This document shows positions 37,334 through 47,272 of a stretch of 48,097 nucleotides of DNA, piece after piece. Origin of the DNA: Clostridia bacterium (GTDB lineage: Bacteria; Bacillota; Clostridia; TANB77; CAG-508); the NCBI GenBank assembly GCA_022792395.1, contig JAAWAX010000031.1, forward strand, positions 1 through 48,097. The letters are read 5' to 3'. Within the stretch, counting starts at the first letter, position 1. The number at the start of each line of letters is the position of its first letter. The position numbers and the translations under genes were made by a program. The notes under the pieces were generated by a model that saw only the letters and a program-made list of their open reading frames with translations, was not told the DNA's origin and searched no databases.

Positions 37334-38507
37334 CTAAGAAGTATTATACGATTTTTGAACAAGATAGTCAAAGTGAAAAGTGTGTCCGCAAGAACATTTA
37401 AGAGGGTCGTGATTGAAATATAATTCAATACGACAACGCCAATTCTTAAGTTGTTTTTTAAATATAGCGACATGTGGTTTAAGCATATAATTGAATTTAT
37501 CAGAAAATTTATGTTTTTTAGCATAAAGACCATAGTAACGAACAACGTTGAAGTATTTATCATAAATGTGAATAATAAGTCTTTTAATGAAATCATAAGC
37601 ATGTATAGTTTCTTCAACTCTTTTTCCATCTTCGTGTCTATCATACCAAAAAGTAACATATTGGCCATCGTAATTAATGATACGAGATTGAGCCATGGCA
37701 GGTTTACCAGAGTAACGAATAACATATTTAACAGTAGATTTAATATCACGAGATTTAATTTTAGGAGCATGGACATAAAAACCATTAGAAGAAGTTTTGT
37801 AAATATGGTTTTTAAGATATTTGAATTTTTGCTTACCAAAATGTTTTTCGAGAAGAGAAAGAAGAGTAGTTTGGAAACGATTACGTAGCATAACATAAGG
37901 GAAGACTTCAAATTTTTTCCAAGGAGTAAAATTACCAGAAGCCCCTTCAGTAATTAAAACATGAATATGCGGATTCCACTTAAGGTCACGACCGAAAGTA
38001 TGAAGAGTGGAAATAAAGCCTAGGGGTAAAGTTTTCTTTATGATTTTGTGAATAGAACCAAGATAGGATAGTAGAAGAGACGGCGTTAAAAAGTAAATTA
38101 AGTAAAGACCTATCTTTTTGAAATAAAGGCCATAAATCACGATGAATAGTAAAACTAATATGTCTGTGAGGACAATTAATAGATTTTCTAGCAATGGTAT
38201 CAGCTCTATCCAAAGTATATTTAGTACCACAAGAGCAACAGAAACGAGATTTGCAAGTGAAAGGTACATAAAGATAGTTGTTGCAATGTTCACAGGTATA
38301 AACAGCATAGCCGTTAGAAAGAGAACCACATCCCATCATTTTTTCGACTTCTTCATGAACAACAGGTCTAATATTAATGTTAGGGTTATCTTCTAAAAAA
38401 GAGTACCAATGGTCATTAAAAATATCTTTAATTTTAAATTTAGTCTTACAATTATCAGGTTTGTAAGTATGTTTAACTTCTTCATCTAAAAAATCTAAAA
38501 ATTCCAT
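37334..38507 (-). CDS. IS91-family transposase with one +1 discontinuity at CCT AGG C
   Basis: Joining the two frames by skipping the A at 38021 gives a 390-aa transposase, normal for the family. The N-terminal zinc finger (CEHCNNYLYV, then CKSRFCCSCGTKYT) and LFNAVSSTILSWF come before the shift; the HUH motif (TFGRDLKWNPHIHVLI) and the Tyr-bearing helix (VKYVIRYSGKPAMAQSRI) come after it. The junction is ACC CCT AGG CTT, and +1 reading continues CCT GGC TTT ATT (PGFISTLHTF). Without the shift the N-terminal product ends after 173 aa. It may be programmed, or the copy may be inactivated. Confidence 0.82.
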
Positions 38508-38650
38508 AAAACAATTATAACATTTAGAGAAGAAAAATAAAAGGCACTAATTTATAGTTAGTGCCAGCGTGAAAATTTTAATTTTCACTTTTCTTGTTAA
38601 AACCTCGACAAAAAAGAAATAAAGTGATAAGATAATAATATGAAAAATAT

Positions 38651-38725
38651 TGGGGTATCGCCAAGCGGTAAGGCATCGGACTCTGACTCCGACATTCCTA
38701 GGTTCGAATCCTAGTACCCCAGCCA
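38651..38725 (+). tRNA. tRNA-Gln (anticodon CTG)
   Basis: The acceptor TGGGGTA pairs with TACCCCA, and CCA is encoded. The anticodon arm TCGGA-CTCTGAC-TCCGA gives CTG, and the T arm contains AGGTTCGAATCCT. It reads CAG. A TCGACA/TAAGAT-like promoter lies upstream (from about 38607). Confidence 0.93.
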
Positions 38726-38877
38726 AAAACTTACATTATACGAACAATAATTGTTCTAATGTGGGCAATAATGTTTAATCGGAAAAATTATGTAAATATA
38801 GTGTTTTTATCTATACAGAATGATTTTAAGAGAAGAAAAAGGTTTTTGAAAGGCAAAAAGACTAAAGGAGGTAACAA

Positions 38878-40380
38878 ATGAGAAACGAAAAAGGAATTAC
38901 CATGATAACATTAGTTATTACAATAATGGTATTAGTAGTATTAGCTTCTGTAGCAACCTATAGTGGAATTACTGTAATTCAAACAGCTAAATTAACAGCA
39001 TTTACAACAGAACTAAAAATAATACAAACAGAAGTAAATGCTATATATGAAAAAGAAAGCAAAGAAAAATATAATAACTATGGAAAAGAGATTCAAGGAG
39101 ATATACTAAATCGAGCAAAGGAAGTATTTGGAGAATCTGGAATTACTAACCAAGAAGGATATAGATATTGGGATAATGATACAATTAAACTGTTAGGAAT
39201 AGAAGGAGTTGAACATACTTTCTTTGTTAATATAGAAAAAAGAAGTGTAGTTAGTTATGAAGGATTAGAATATGATGGAAAGACATGTTATACACTAAAT
39301 CAATTACCAGAGGGATTATATAATGTAGAATACAATGGATCCAATATAACGCAAGAACCAAGTTTCGAGATAAATTATGAATATAGGGGAGTCAATAAAT
39401 GGGAGATTTCTATCTCTAATATTCAATATGATAACGATTATAGTAGTTATATTGATAAATGGCAAGTAAAATATAAGCTAGAGGAAAAAGATGATTGGAA
39501 TACAAGTGAAGATTTAAGTTTTATAGTGAAAGAAGTTGGAGTATATCAAATTAAATTACAAAATGGTAATGTCCAATCAAGAGAAAAAGAAATTGAGATT
39601 AGAAATATAGTGAAAGCAGTTGATATTGCTAACAATCCTCAAGAGAATTATGGGAAAATTGTAACAGAATATAGATGTACCAATAGTAAGGCAATAGAGA
39701 ATTGGAAAATATTTTATGCAGATGAGAGCAATATTTATTTAATAGCAGATGATTATATAGCTTCTGATTATGTACCAAAAGGAAAAAATGGAAGTTCTAT
39801 TAATACAAATGGTAGCTATAAAATGTATTTTACTAATGTATTAAAAGATTATGTTGGGACATCAGATATAACAAATTCAAAAGTAAGGGCATTAGATAGT
39901 AATTATTATATTTCTAGAAATTATTCAAGTACCAATAATAATATGAAGGCAGTAGCATATATGTTAGATACCAATGTATGGAGTGTTTTTCAAGGCGATA
40001 AAGCATCTTATGCAATTGCAGGACCAACACTAGAAATTTTTCTAAAGTCTTACAATCAAAAGTATAATACAAATTATCAAGCACGAGCAAAAAGTAATGT
40101 GGGATATGAGATAAGTAAAGATGGAGGAACTAGTTGGGCAAATTATTATGGTGGCATGATAGATACAAGTGATAATTTATATATAAAAAGTAGCACACAA
40201 TCTATGTGGCTTGCATCTCCTTCTGCTAATAATTCCGATAGTATCATGCTTGTAAATTATGGAGGGGTTACTGCCACGGGATATACTGGTAATGTTCTAG
40301 GGTTTCGTCCATTGGTTTGTCTAAAATCTAATGTTGAATTAGAAAAACAAGAAGATGGAAGCTATAAAATAATGAATTAA
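38878..40380 (+). CDS. Prepilin-like protein with a C-terminal surface domain
   Basis: This 500-aa protein starts at an ATG after AAAGGAGGTAAC. The N-terminus NEKGITMITLVITIMVLVVL is a prepilin signal with cleavage expected between Gly and Ile. Residues 30-160 resemble a pilin-like stalk, 160-250 a beta-rich domain, and the C-terminal 250 residues end with WLASPSANNSDSIMLVNYGG and FRPLVCLKSNVELEK, a module frequent at the ends of Clostridia surface proteins (SP-x-x and RP-x-x-xLKS-type blocks). Together with the gene at 3179 it indicates a type IV pilus-like secretion or adhesion system encoded elsewhere. Confidence 0.65.
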   Translation: MRNEKGITMITLVITIMVLVVLASVATYSGITVIQTAKLTAFTTELKIIQTEVNAIYEKESKEKYNNYGKEIQGDILNRAKEVFGESGITNQEGYRYWDNDTIKLLGIEGVEHTFFVNIEKRSVVSYEGLEYDGKTCYTLNQLPEGLYNVEYNGSNITQEPSFEINYEYRGVNKWEISISNIQYDNDYSSYIDKWQVKYKLEEKDDWNTSEDLSFIVKEVGVYQIKLQNGNVQSREKEIEIRNIVKAVDIANNPQENYGKIVTEYRCTNSKAIENWKIFYADESNIYLIADDYIASDYVPKGKNGSSINTNGSYKMYFTNVLKDYVGTSDITNSKVRALDSNYYISRNYSSTNNNMKAVAYMLDTNVWSVFQGDKASYAIAGPTLEIFLKSYNQKYNTNYQARAKSNVGYEISKDGGTSWANYYGGMIDTSDNLYIKSSTQSMWLASPSANNSDSIMLVNYGGVTATGYTGNVLGFRPLVCLKSNVELEKQEDGSYKIMN

Positions 40381-40422
40381 TGAACCAGAAACCCTTGAAT
40401 TAAACAAATATTATGGTAAAAT

Positions 40423-40554
40423 ATGGAAAGTATTTTATCTTTACAATTATTAGAAGAGCAAGTTAGAATGAATCAAGAATTTAAAAAACATCTAAAAGAT
40501 TCAAACATAAAGTATAAAAAATTAGATTATCGAATAACTTTAGCAGAGGCATAA
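40423..40554 (+). CDS. Possible 43-aa protein or gene remnant
   Basis: The short frame begins MESILSLQLLEEQVRMNQEF and is helical and charged. There is no SD sequence before the ATG. It may be a remnant; weak call. Confidence 0.25.
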   Translation: MESILSLQLLEEQVRMNQEFKKHLKDSNIKYKKLDYRITLAEA

Positions 40555-40591
40555 AAAAACAATTAAAGATAAAATACAAAATCCCAAAAAC

Positions 40592-40650
40592 AAAACACTA
40601 TATTTCAAACAAAAATGTTAAATTTTTATAAATGAAATATAGTGTTTTTT
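40592..40650 (+). terminator. Terminator upstream of lysS
   Basis: AAAACACTATATTTCA pairs perfectly with TGAAATATAGTGTTTT around an AT loop, then T-run. Confidence 0.8.
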
Positions 40651-40661
40651 CTATGCAAAAC

Positions 40662-40690
40662 TTTACTTTTACCAAATTTTACTATATAAT
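40662..40690 (+). promoter_or_regulatory. Promoter for lysS
   Basis: TTTACT at 40662-40667 and consensus TATAAT at 40685-40690, spacing 17. Confidence 0.6.
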
Positions 40691-40701
40691 ATACAAAAAT
40701 A

Positions 40702-40751
40702 CGAAGTTAAGATTTTCTAAACGATATAATCGTTAGAAAATCTAACCTTCG
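40702..40751 (+). promoter_or_regulatory. Long hairpin in the lysS leader
   Basis: CGAAGTTAAGATTTTCTAA pairs with TTAGAAAATCTAACCTTCG (one mismatch or bulge) at the very start of the expected lysS transcript. A second hairpin (AAGTGCTATACAGCACTT) follows. No T-box sequence is visible, so this may be another form of control or an RNA-stabilising 5' structure. Confidence 0.5.
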
Positions 40752-40827
40752 CATAGTTTATTTCTATGTCAAGTGCTATACAGCACTTTCCTAGAACTAA
40801 AATAAAAAAAAGAGGAGAGATTTTTAA

Positions 40828-42339
40828 ATGCAAGAAAATAACAATCAAAACAATGAAGTAGAAGAATTAGACATAAACCATTTAATGCAAATCAGAAGAG
40901 ATAAATTAGCAGAATTACAACAAGAAGGAAAAGATCCTTATGAAATAACAAAATTTAATAGAACCAATACAGCAGGAGAAATTAAAGAAAATTATGAAAA
41001 ATTTGAACAAAAAGATGTAACAGTTGCTGGAAGAATTGTAGCTAAAAGAATTATGGGAAAAGCATCTTTTTGTACCATTCAAGATAGCGATGAAAAAATC
41101 CAAAGTTATGTAAGTATCAATGATTTAGGAGAAGAAAGTTATAAAGCTTTCAAAACGTGGGATATTGGAGATATTATTGGTATTACTGGATTTGTATTTA
41201 AAACCAGAACAGAAGAAATTTCAATTCATGCCAAAGAAGTAACCTTACTATCTAAATCATTAAGACCACTACCAGAAAAATTTCATGGATTAAAAGATGT
41301 AGATTTACGTTATCGCCAAAGATATGTGGATTTAATTATGAATCCAGAAGTAAAGAAAACATTTGAAATGAGAAGTAAAATTATCACAGAAATTAGAAGA
41401 ATATTAGATGAAAAGGGATATTTAGAAGTAGATACCCCTATGTTAAATACCATATCAGGAGGAGCAACTGCCAAGCCATTTATTACCCATCATAATGCCC
41501 TAAATATCGATATGTATTTAAGAATTGCAACAGAATTAAACTTAAAAAGGCTAATCGTAGGTGGATATGACAAAGTATATGAAATGGGAAGAATTTTTAG
41601 AAATGAAGGAATGGACATTCGTCATAATCCAGAATTTACCACAATTGAATTATATGAAGCATATGCTGATTATCACGATATGATGGATATGGTAGAAGAA
41701 ATCTTTTCAAAATGCGCCATGAAAGTACAAGGGACTACAAAAGTGACTTATCAAGGACAAGAAATTGATTTGACTCCAGGATGGAAAAGAATTACTATGA
41801 TTGATTCTATCAAAGAAGCATGTGGGGTAGACTTTAATGAAATTAAAACAGATGAAGAAGCAGTAGCATTAGCAAAAGAAAGAAACATTGACATACCAGA
41901 TAAAACCAAAGAAACCAGAGGAGATGTTATTAGCTTATTCTTTGATGAATATGTAGAAAAAACATTAGTACAACCAACTTTTATTTATGATTATCCAATT
42001 GAAATATCACCATTAGCGAAGAAAAAGAAAGAGGACTCTCGTTTAACAGAAAGATTTGAAGTGTTTATTGGTGGACGTGAATATGGAAATGCTTTTTCTG
42101 AACTAAATGACCCAATTGACCAATATGAGAGATTCAAAAAACAAGTAGAAGCAAGAGAAGCAGGAGATGAAGAAGCTGGAATGATGGATGAAGACTTTAT
42201 TCAAGCTTTAGAAATTGGAATGCCTCCAACAGGTGGATTAGGTATCGGAATTGATAGATTAATTATGTTATTGACAGATAGTGCTTCTATTAGAGATGTA
42301 TTACTATTTCCAACCATGAAGCCACTTTCTGAACATTAA
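40828..42339 (+). CDS. lysS: Lysyl-tRNA synthetase, class II
   Basis: This 503-aa enzyme has an N-terminal OB-fold anticodon-binding domain ([18 protein letters not shown]) and the class II core: motif 2 [15 protein letters not shown] and motif 3 [14 protein letters not shown]. It charges tRNA-Lys. [14 protein letters not shown] contains AGG read as a conserved Arg without a shift, which matters for the recoding argument. The ATG follows AGAGGAGAG. Confidence 0.96.
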   Translation: MQENNNQNNEVEELDINHLMQIRRDKLAELQQEGKDPYEITKFNRTNTAGEIKENYEKFEQKDVTVAGRIVAKRIMGKASFCTIQDSDEKIQSYVSINDLGEESYKAFKTWDIGDIIGITGFVFKTRTEEISIHAKEVTLLSKSLRPLPEKFHGLKDVDLRYRQRYVDLIMNPEVKKTFEMRSKIITEIRRILDEKGYLEVDTPMLNTISGGATAKPFITHHNALNIDMYLRIATELNLKRLIVGGYDKVYEMGRIFRNEGMDIRHNPEFTTIELYEAYADYHDMMDMVEEIFSKCAMKVQGTTKVTYQGQEIDLTPGWKRITMIDSIKEACGVDFNEIKTDEEAVALAKERNIDIPDKTKETRGDVISLFFDEYVEKTLVQPTFIYDYPIEISPLAKKKKEDSRLTERFEVFIGGREYGNAFSELNDPIDQYERFKKQVEAREAGDEEAGMMDEDFIQALEIGMPPTGGLGIGIDRLIMLLTDSASIRDVLLFPTMKPLSEH

Positions 42340-42492
42340 TACGAGTACATTTAAAAAATTCGATTGAGAATCGTTAAAATAAGCACTTTTTTAACTTGAA
42401 AAATGCTTAAAATACTAAAAAAGTATATAAAATAGCAACTAATTATGAGATAAGTGTTTTTGAAAAGAAAAGGGGATACAAAGGAGATTTCA

Positions 42493-43233
42493 ATGTTTAA
42501 TTTTTCATTTGATAAAAGAATTGTTTATGTTATAATTGCCATTATGGTGTTATCAACTGTAACAGAATACGTTGCCAATCCAGGAGCATTATATGATTTA
42601 TTAGTAAGTATACCAGGAGTATTGTTAGCAATTACTTTTCATGAATTTGCCCATGGATTTGCAGCTTACAAATTAGGAGATAATACAGCCAAAAACGAAG
42701 GTAGATTAAGTCTAAATCCATTGGATCATTTAGACCCTATTGGAACATTAATGTTATTATTAGCAGGATTTGGATGGGGAAAACCAGTACATGTCAATTC
42801 CACCAATTATACAAGAAAAATATCAATGGAAAAGGGAGAGGCTATTGTATCATCTGCTGGACCTTTAACTAATATCGTATTAGCATTTCTATTAGCAATT
42901 GTTTATGGAGCGATTATCAAATTTGCAAGTGTAGGATTTATTTTCTCAACGGTTGGAAAGATTATTTTGCAAATTTTAGGAGCAGCAATTGGGATTAATA
43001 TTGGACTAGGGGTATTTAATCTAATACCATTACCACCATTAGATGGTTCTAAAATTATTATGCCATTTCTACCTTATAATGCAAAACAATGGTTTAGAAA
43101 TAATGAGCAAATATTTTACATTGTATTTGTAGTAATATGGATAACGGGAATAGCAAGTATCATTATATCTCCAGCTATTACGGGGATTACATCAGGAATT
43201 ATGACAGTAACCCAAATGATTTTTGGCATCTAA
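42493..43233 (+). CDS. Site-2 protease family (M50) membrane metalloprotease
   Basis: This 246-aa protein starts at an ATG after AAAGGAGATTTC; the open frame upstream to 42454 lacks an SD. The zinc-binding motif is ITFHEFAHGFAAYKLGD (HExxH) and the third ligand region is NLIPLPPLDGSKI. About six membrane segments are visible. It belongs to the short, PDZ-less S2P group that cleaves substrates inside the membrane; the substrate is unknown. Confidence 0.9.
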   Translation: MFNFSFDKRIVYVIIAIMVLSTVTEYVANPGALYDLLVSIPGVLLAITFHEFAHGFAAYKLGDNTAKNEGRLSLNPLDHLDPIGTLMLLLAGFGWGKPVHVNSTNYTRKISMEKGEAIVSSAGPLTNIVLAFLLAIVYGAIIKFASVGFIFSTVGKIILQILGAAIGINIGLGVFNLIPLPPLDGSKIIMPFLPYNAKQWFRNNEQIFYIVFVVIWITGIASIIISPAITGITSGIMTVTQMIFGI

Positions 43234-43272
43234 TTAGTATTGGTTAATGAAAGGAGAAATGTAATAATATAA

Positions 43273-44269
43273 ATGAAAAAGGATGTACTGACACTAGGAA
43301 TTGAATCAAGTTGTGATGAAACCTCTGTAGCTATTGTAAAAAATGGTAGAGAGGTTCTTTCGAATATTATCGATACGCAAATACCAATTCATGAAAAATA
43401 TGGAGGAGTTGTACCAGAGATAGCTTCTCGAAATCATATTGAGGCAATTTCAAGAGTTACCAAAAAAGCATTAGAAGAAGCAAAAGTAAGTTTGGCAGAT
43501 ATAGATGCCATTACACCAACTTATGGACCAGGATTAGTAGGGGCTTTATTAGTAGGACTTTCTTATGCAAAAGCTTTAGCATTTGCCAATGGAATTCCTT
43601 TAGTAGGAGTAAATCATATTCAAGGGCATATTGCAGCCAATTATATTACATACAAAGAATTAGAACCACCATTTTTATGTATTATGATGTCAGGTGGAAA
43701 TACGCAGATTATACAAGTAAAATCATACACAGAGTTTGAAGTATTAGGAAAAACCAGAGATGATGCAATTGGTGAAGCATTCGATAAAGTAGCTAGAGTA
43801 GTAGGTCTTGGCTATCCAGGAGGACCAAAAGTAGATAAACTTGCTAAAGAACGGACAAGCCAACATAGAATTGCCAAAAACACATTTTGATGATGATACA
43901 CTAGACTTTAGTTTTAGTGGAATAAAAACAGCAGTTATTAATTTAAATCATAAATTACCTAATATCAATAAAGCAGATTTGTGTGCTAGTTTTCAAAAAA
44001 CAGTAACAGAAACATTAATGGAAAATGTAGAAAAAGCAATCCAAAAAACGAAATTAAAAACAATTGCACTAGCAGGGGGAGTATCTAGTAATTCTTACAT
44101 GAGAAAAGAATTTTTAGAACTTGAAAAAAATGGAATAAAGGTATATATGCCAGAATTAAAGTTATGTACAGACAATGCGGCCATGATAGCATCAGCAGGA
44201 TTTTATAATTATATGGCAGGAAATAGAGATAATTTAGATTTAAATGCAATACCAAATTTGAAATTATAG
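43273..44269 (+). CDS. tsaD: tRNA t6A37 threonylcarbamoyltransferase TsaD, one CGG +1 site
   Basis: TsaD transfers the threonylcarbamoyl group to A37 of ANN-reading tRNAs; it is essential in most bacteria. Motifs are [15 protein letters not shown], the metal-binding HIEAI and [18 protein letters not shown] and, near the end, [11 protein letters not shown] and CTDNAAMIA. The frame meets CGG at 43852 after KLAKE; skipping its C continues [20 protein letters not shown], giving 331 aa, the normal length. Without the skip the protein loses its C-terminal 130 residues, including the ATP-site Asp. A start-stop pair (ATG TAA at 43260) sits between the SD (AAAGGAG) and the ATG used here. Confidence 0.94.
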
Positions 44270-44331
44270 TTAAAGGTAAATTTAATAAGACAAAAAATGA
44301 AGAAAAGAATCAAAAAAGAATGGAGATATCA

Positions 44332-45039
44332 ATGTCGATTTATACCATAGGAGATCTTCATTTGTCCTTTCATGAAAATAAGCCAATGAGTATATTTGGG
44401 GAGAATTGGAAAGGACATGAAGAAAAAATAAAAACAGATTGGATAGAAAAAGTAAAAGAAAATGATTTAGTAGTAATACCAGGAGATTTTTCGTGGTCAA
44501 CCTACTTAAAAGATACCGAAAAGGACTTTGCTTATTTAAATGATTTACCAGGAAAAAAACTAATACTAAAAGGAAATCATGATTATTGGTGGACAACATT
44601 AACTAGTATGAGAAAATTTTTACAAGAAAAAAAATTTGAAAACATAGGCTTTATCTACAATACAGCTTACGAATTTGAAGATTATATCATAGCAGGAACA
44701 AGAGGATGGGGGCAAAATGAAGAAGGAGAGAACCAAAAACTACTAAAAAGAGAAGTGGCAAGATTAGAACTATCATTAGAAGAGGCCATTAAACTAAACA
44801 AAGAGAAAGAAAAAGAAATTATTGTGTTTTTGCACTATCCGCCAATTATCAATAGTAATATTATCCAGAATGAAATGAGTGAATTTATAAAAGTTATGAA
44901 AAAATATGAAATAAAAAGATGTTACTATGGGCATTTGCATAGCACATCGATTCGAGAAGCTGTAGAAGGTGAATATTATGGAATCGATTTTAAATTAGTT
45001 AGTGCAGATGGTTTAAATTTTAAACTATGGAAAATTTAG
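44332..45039 (+). CDS. Metallophosphoesterase
   Basis: This 235-aa calcineurin-like phosphoesterase contains the metal-ligand blocks IGDLHLS, IPGDFSW, LKGNHDYWW, FLHYPP and YYGHLH in order. The ATG at 44332 is preferred because GGAG precedes it by six to seven bases. The substrate is not evident. It follows tsaD by 62 bases. Confidence 0.88.
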   Translation: MSIYTIGDLHLSFHENKPMSIFGENWKGHEEKIKTDWIEKVKENDLVVIPGDFSWSTYLKDTEKDFAYLNDLPGKKLILKGNHDYWWTTLTSMRKFLQEKKFENIGFIYNTAYEFEDYIIAGTRGWGQNEEGENQKLLKREVARLELSLEEAIKLNKEKEKEIIVFLHYPPIINSNIIQNEMSEFIKVMKKYEIKRCYYGHLHSTSIREAVEGEYYGIDFKLVSADGLNFKLWKI

Positions 45040-45051
45040 AATTTTTCCAGA

Positions 45052-45124
45052 TTTTCCCCACTGATTCCGGGTTTAATTGGGGAAATTTGCCCCACTAGTT
45101 CCGGGTTTAATTGGGGCAAATTTT
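45052..45124 (+). terminator. Two tandem hairpins from a direct repeat
   Basis: Two copies of CCCCACT(G)A-TTCCGGGTTTAATTGGGG lie in direct repeat. Each copy is a hairpin (CCCCA with TTGGGG); the second has the longer stem AAATTTGCCCC with GGGGCAAATTT and a T-run. It separates the metallophosphoesterase gene from recG. Confidence 0.75.
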
Positions 45125-45141
45125 ATTAAGAGGAGAAGTAA

Positions 45142-47184
45142 ATGGACTTAAATAAAGATGTAAAATATATAAAAGGAGTAGGTCCTAATCGAGTTCAATT
45201 ATTAAACAAATTAGGAATATTTACATTAAAAGATTTAATTACATACTATCCAAGAACTTATGAAGATAGAAGTAAACCGAAAAATATTGCAGAATGTATC
45301 AATGGTCAAGAGGTTCTTATTGAAGCAATTGCTTGTGGGAAAGTTTCTGATGTTCGACTAAAAGGAAAAACCATGCAACGATTATTGGTTAGAGATGAAA
45401 CAGGAAGCTGTACCATTACTTGGTTTAACCAAGCTTATCTTAAAAATAAATTTGAAGTAGGGAAAAAATATAAATTTTATGGAAAAATAACGAACAACTT
45501 TGGGAAAATAACAATGACTTCTCCTGTATTTGATGAGAATGAAAAGAATTTTAATACAGGAAAAATTATTCCATTATATCCTTTAACCTATCAATTATCA
45601 CAGAATGTTTTAAGAAGAATCATGGAGGGTGGTTTAGCAGAAGTAGAAGGGAATTTGCCAGAAACCTTACCAGATTACTTATTAAAAGAGTACCATTTAG
45701 AAGGCATTAATGAAGCAAGTAAATATATACATTTTCCAAAGGAACTAGAAGATTTTGAAAGAGCAAGGAAAAGATTGGTTTTTGAAGAACTATTATCTAC
45801 ACAATTAGCTTTATTGAAATTAAAAAATAGTTATAGAAATGAAGAAAAAGGGATTCAATTTGACAAAAATGTAAAAATGTCAGATGTCATAAATAAATTA
45901 CCATTCCAATTAACCAAAGCACAAATTAGAGTATTAGAAGAAATTGATAATAATATGGAAGCTAATAATTCTATGAATCGTTTATTACAAGGAGATGTCG
46001 GATCAGGAAAAACAGTAGTTGCTATATGTGTAGCTTATAAAGCAGTAAAATCTGGATATCAAGCAGCTATTATGGCACCAACAGCAATACTAGCAACACA
46101 ACATTTAGAAAATTTTCAAAATATTTTAAAAGAATTAGATATTAGATGTGAATTACTAATTTCAGGTATATCGAAAAAGAAAAAGGAAGAATTATTAGAA
46201 AGATTAGCAAATGGAGAAATTGATATTCTAATTGGAACCCATGCAATAATAGAAGAAAACGTAGTATTTCATAATCTAGGGCTAGTAGTAACAGATGAGC
46301 AACATCGATTTGGTGTCAAACAAAGAACTAAAATAGCAGAAAAGGGGAAAAATCCAGATGTATTAGTAATGACTGCTACACCAATACCAAGAACATTGGC
46401 TTTAATCTTATATGGTGATTTGGATATTTCTATTATAGATGAATTACCGCCAAATAGAAAGAAAATAGAGACTTTTGCTGTTAATAAAAAAATGACAGAA
46501 AGAGTAAATGGATTTATAGAAAAACAGATACAAGAAGGGAGACAAGCTTATATTGTTTGCCCATTAGTAGAAGAAAATGAAGAATTAGATTTAAAATCTG
46601 TGGAAACTCTTTATGAGACTTATCAAAAAGAAGTTTTTCCACAATATAAGGTAGAATACATTCATGGAAAAATGAGACCAAAACAAAAAGATGAGATTAT
46701 GGAAAGATTTAAATTAGGAGAAATAGACATTTTAATATCTACAACCGTAATTGAAGTTGGTGTTGATGTACCAAATAGCAATATTATGGTAATTGAAAAT
46801 GCGGAGAGATTTGGTCTAGCACAATTACATCAATTAAGAGGAAGAGTAGGAAGAGGAGATTATCAATCCTATTGTATATTAAAATATGAAGGAAAAGGCG
46901 AGACAGTAAAAGAAAGAATGAAGGTAATGTGCAATACAAATGATGGCTTTATCATATCAGAAAAAGATTTAGAGTTAAGAGGTTCAGGAGACTTTTTTGG
47001 AACGATGCAACATGGTTTACCTGAATTTAAAATTGCTAACTTATTTGAAGATATGGCAATTCTAAAATCGGTGCAAGGAATTGCTATGAAAATATTAGAA
47101 GAAGATAGCAAATTAGAAAAGGAAAAAAATATTTTGCTTAAAAATTTAGTCAAAGATAAATTTATGAAGAGAATCGAGATTTAA
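45142..47184 (+). CDS. recG: ATP-dependent DNA helicase RecG
   Basis: This 680-aa helicase remodels branched DNA and stalled forks. An N-terminal wedge (OB) domain (residues 1-220) is followed by helicase motifs I GDVGSGKTVVA, II TDEQHRFGV (DEQH), III MTATPIPRTL, then V/VI TTVIEVGVDVPN and QLRGRVGRGDYQS, and the RecG C-terminal TRG region (ERFGLAQLHQLRGR and SGDFFGTMQHG). An AGAGGAG precedes the ATG. Confidence 0.96.
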   Translation: MDLNKDVKYIKGVGPNRVQLLNKLGIFTLKDLITYYPRTYEDRSKPKNIAECINGQEVLIEAIACGKVSDVRLKGKTMQRLLVRDETGSCTITWFNQAYLKNKFEVGKKYKFYGKITNNFGKITMTSPVFDENEKNFNTGKIIPLYPLTYQLSQNVLRRIMEGGLAEVEGNLPETLPDYLLKEYHLEGINEASKYIHFPKELEDFERARKRLVFEELLSTQLALLKLKNSYRNEEKGIQFDKNVKMSDVINKLPFQLTKAQIRVLEEIDNNMEANNSMNRLLQGDVGSGKTVVAICVAYKAVKSGYQAAIMAPTAILATQHLENFQNILKELDIRCELLISGISKKKKEELLERLANGEIDILIGTHAIIEENVVFHNLGLVVTDEQHRFGVKQRTKIAEKGKNPDVLVMTATPIPRTLALILYGDLDISIIDELPPNRKKIETFAVNKKMTERVNGFIEKQIQEGRQAYIVCPLVEENEELDLKSVETLYETYQKEVFPQYKVEYIHGKMRPKQKDEIMERFKLGEIDILISTTVIEVGVDVPNSNIMVIENAERFGLAQLHQLRGRVGRGDYQSYCILKYEGKGETVKERMKVMCNTNDGFIISEKDLELRGSGDFFGTMQHGLPEFKIANLFEDMAILKSVQGIAMKILEEDSKLEKEKNILLKNLVKDKFMKRIEI

Positions 47185-47210
47185 TCCCTTATGTTAATAT
47201 AAGGGATTGT
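47183..47210 (+). terminator. Terminator after recG
   Basis: AATCCCTTAT pairs with ATAAGGGATT around GTTAAT; the T-run after it is broken. Confidence 0.55.
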
Positions 47211-47272
47211 CTTGACTTTTTCTTTAGAAAATAGTATGATGAAAAGGTAAAAAGAAAAAGGATGTTGATAAA

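Larger units (their letters stand above)
37107..38600 (-). mobile_element. IS91-like element (approximate limits)
   Basis: It contains the transposase and the zinc-ribbon gene on the minus strand. A hairpin (GGCACTAA with TTAGTGCC, 38544-38566) followed by a second (GTGAAAATT with AATTTTCAC, 38571-38589) lies just beyond the transposase start, like the hairpin ends of IS91-type elements. The other end could not be fixed by eye, and such elements make no target duplication. Confidence 0.55.

Noticed and set aside
37451..38396. Plus-strand open frames inside the IS91-like element
   Set aside because: They are shadows of the minus-strand transposase and lack family motifs.
996..38507. AGG as a second genome-wide skip codon
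   Set aside because: AGG reads as Arg without a shift in lysS (LKRLIV), der (GKRLKI), recG (ARKRL), rsmE (IERWQK) and metG (EGRVP).
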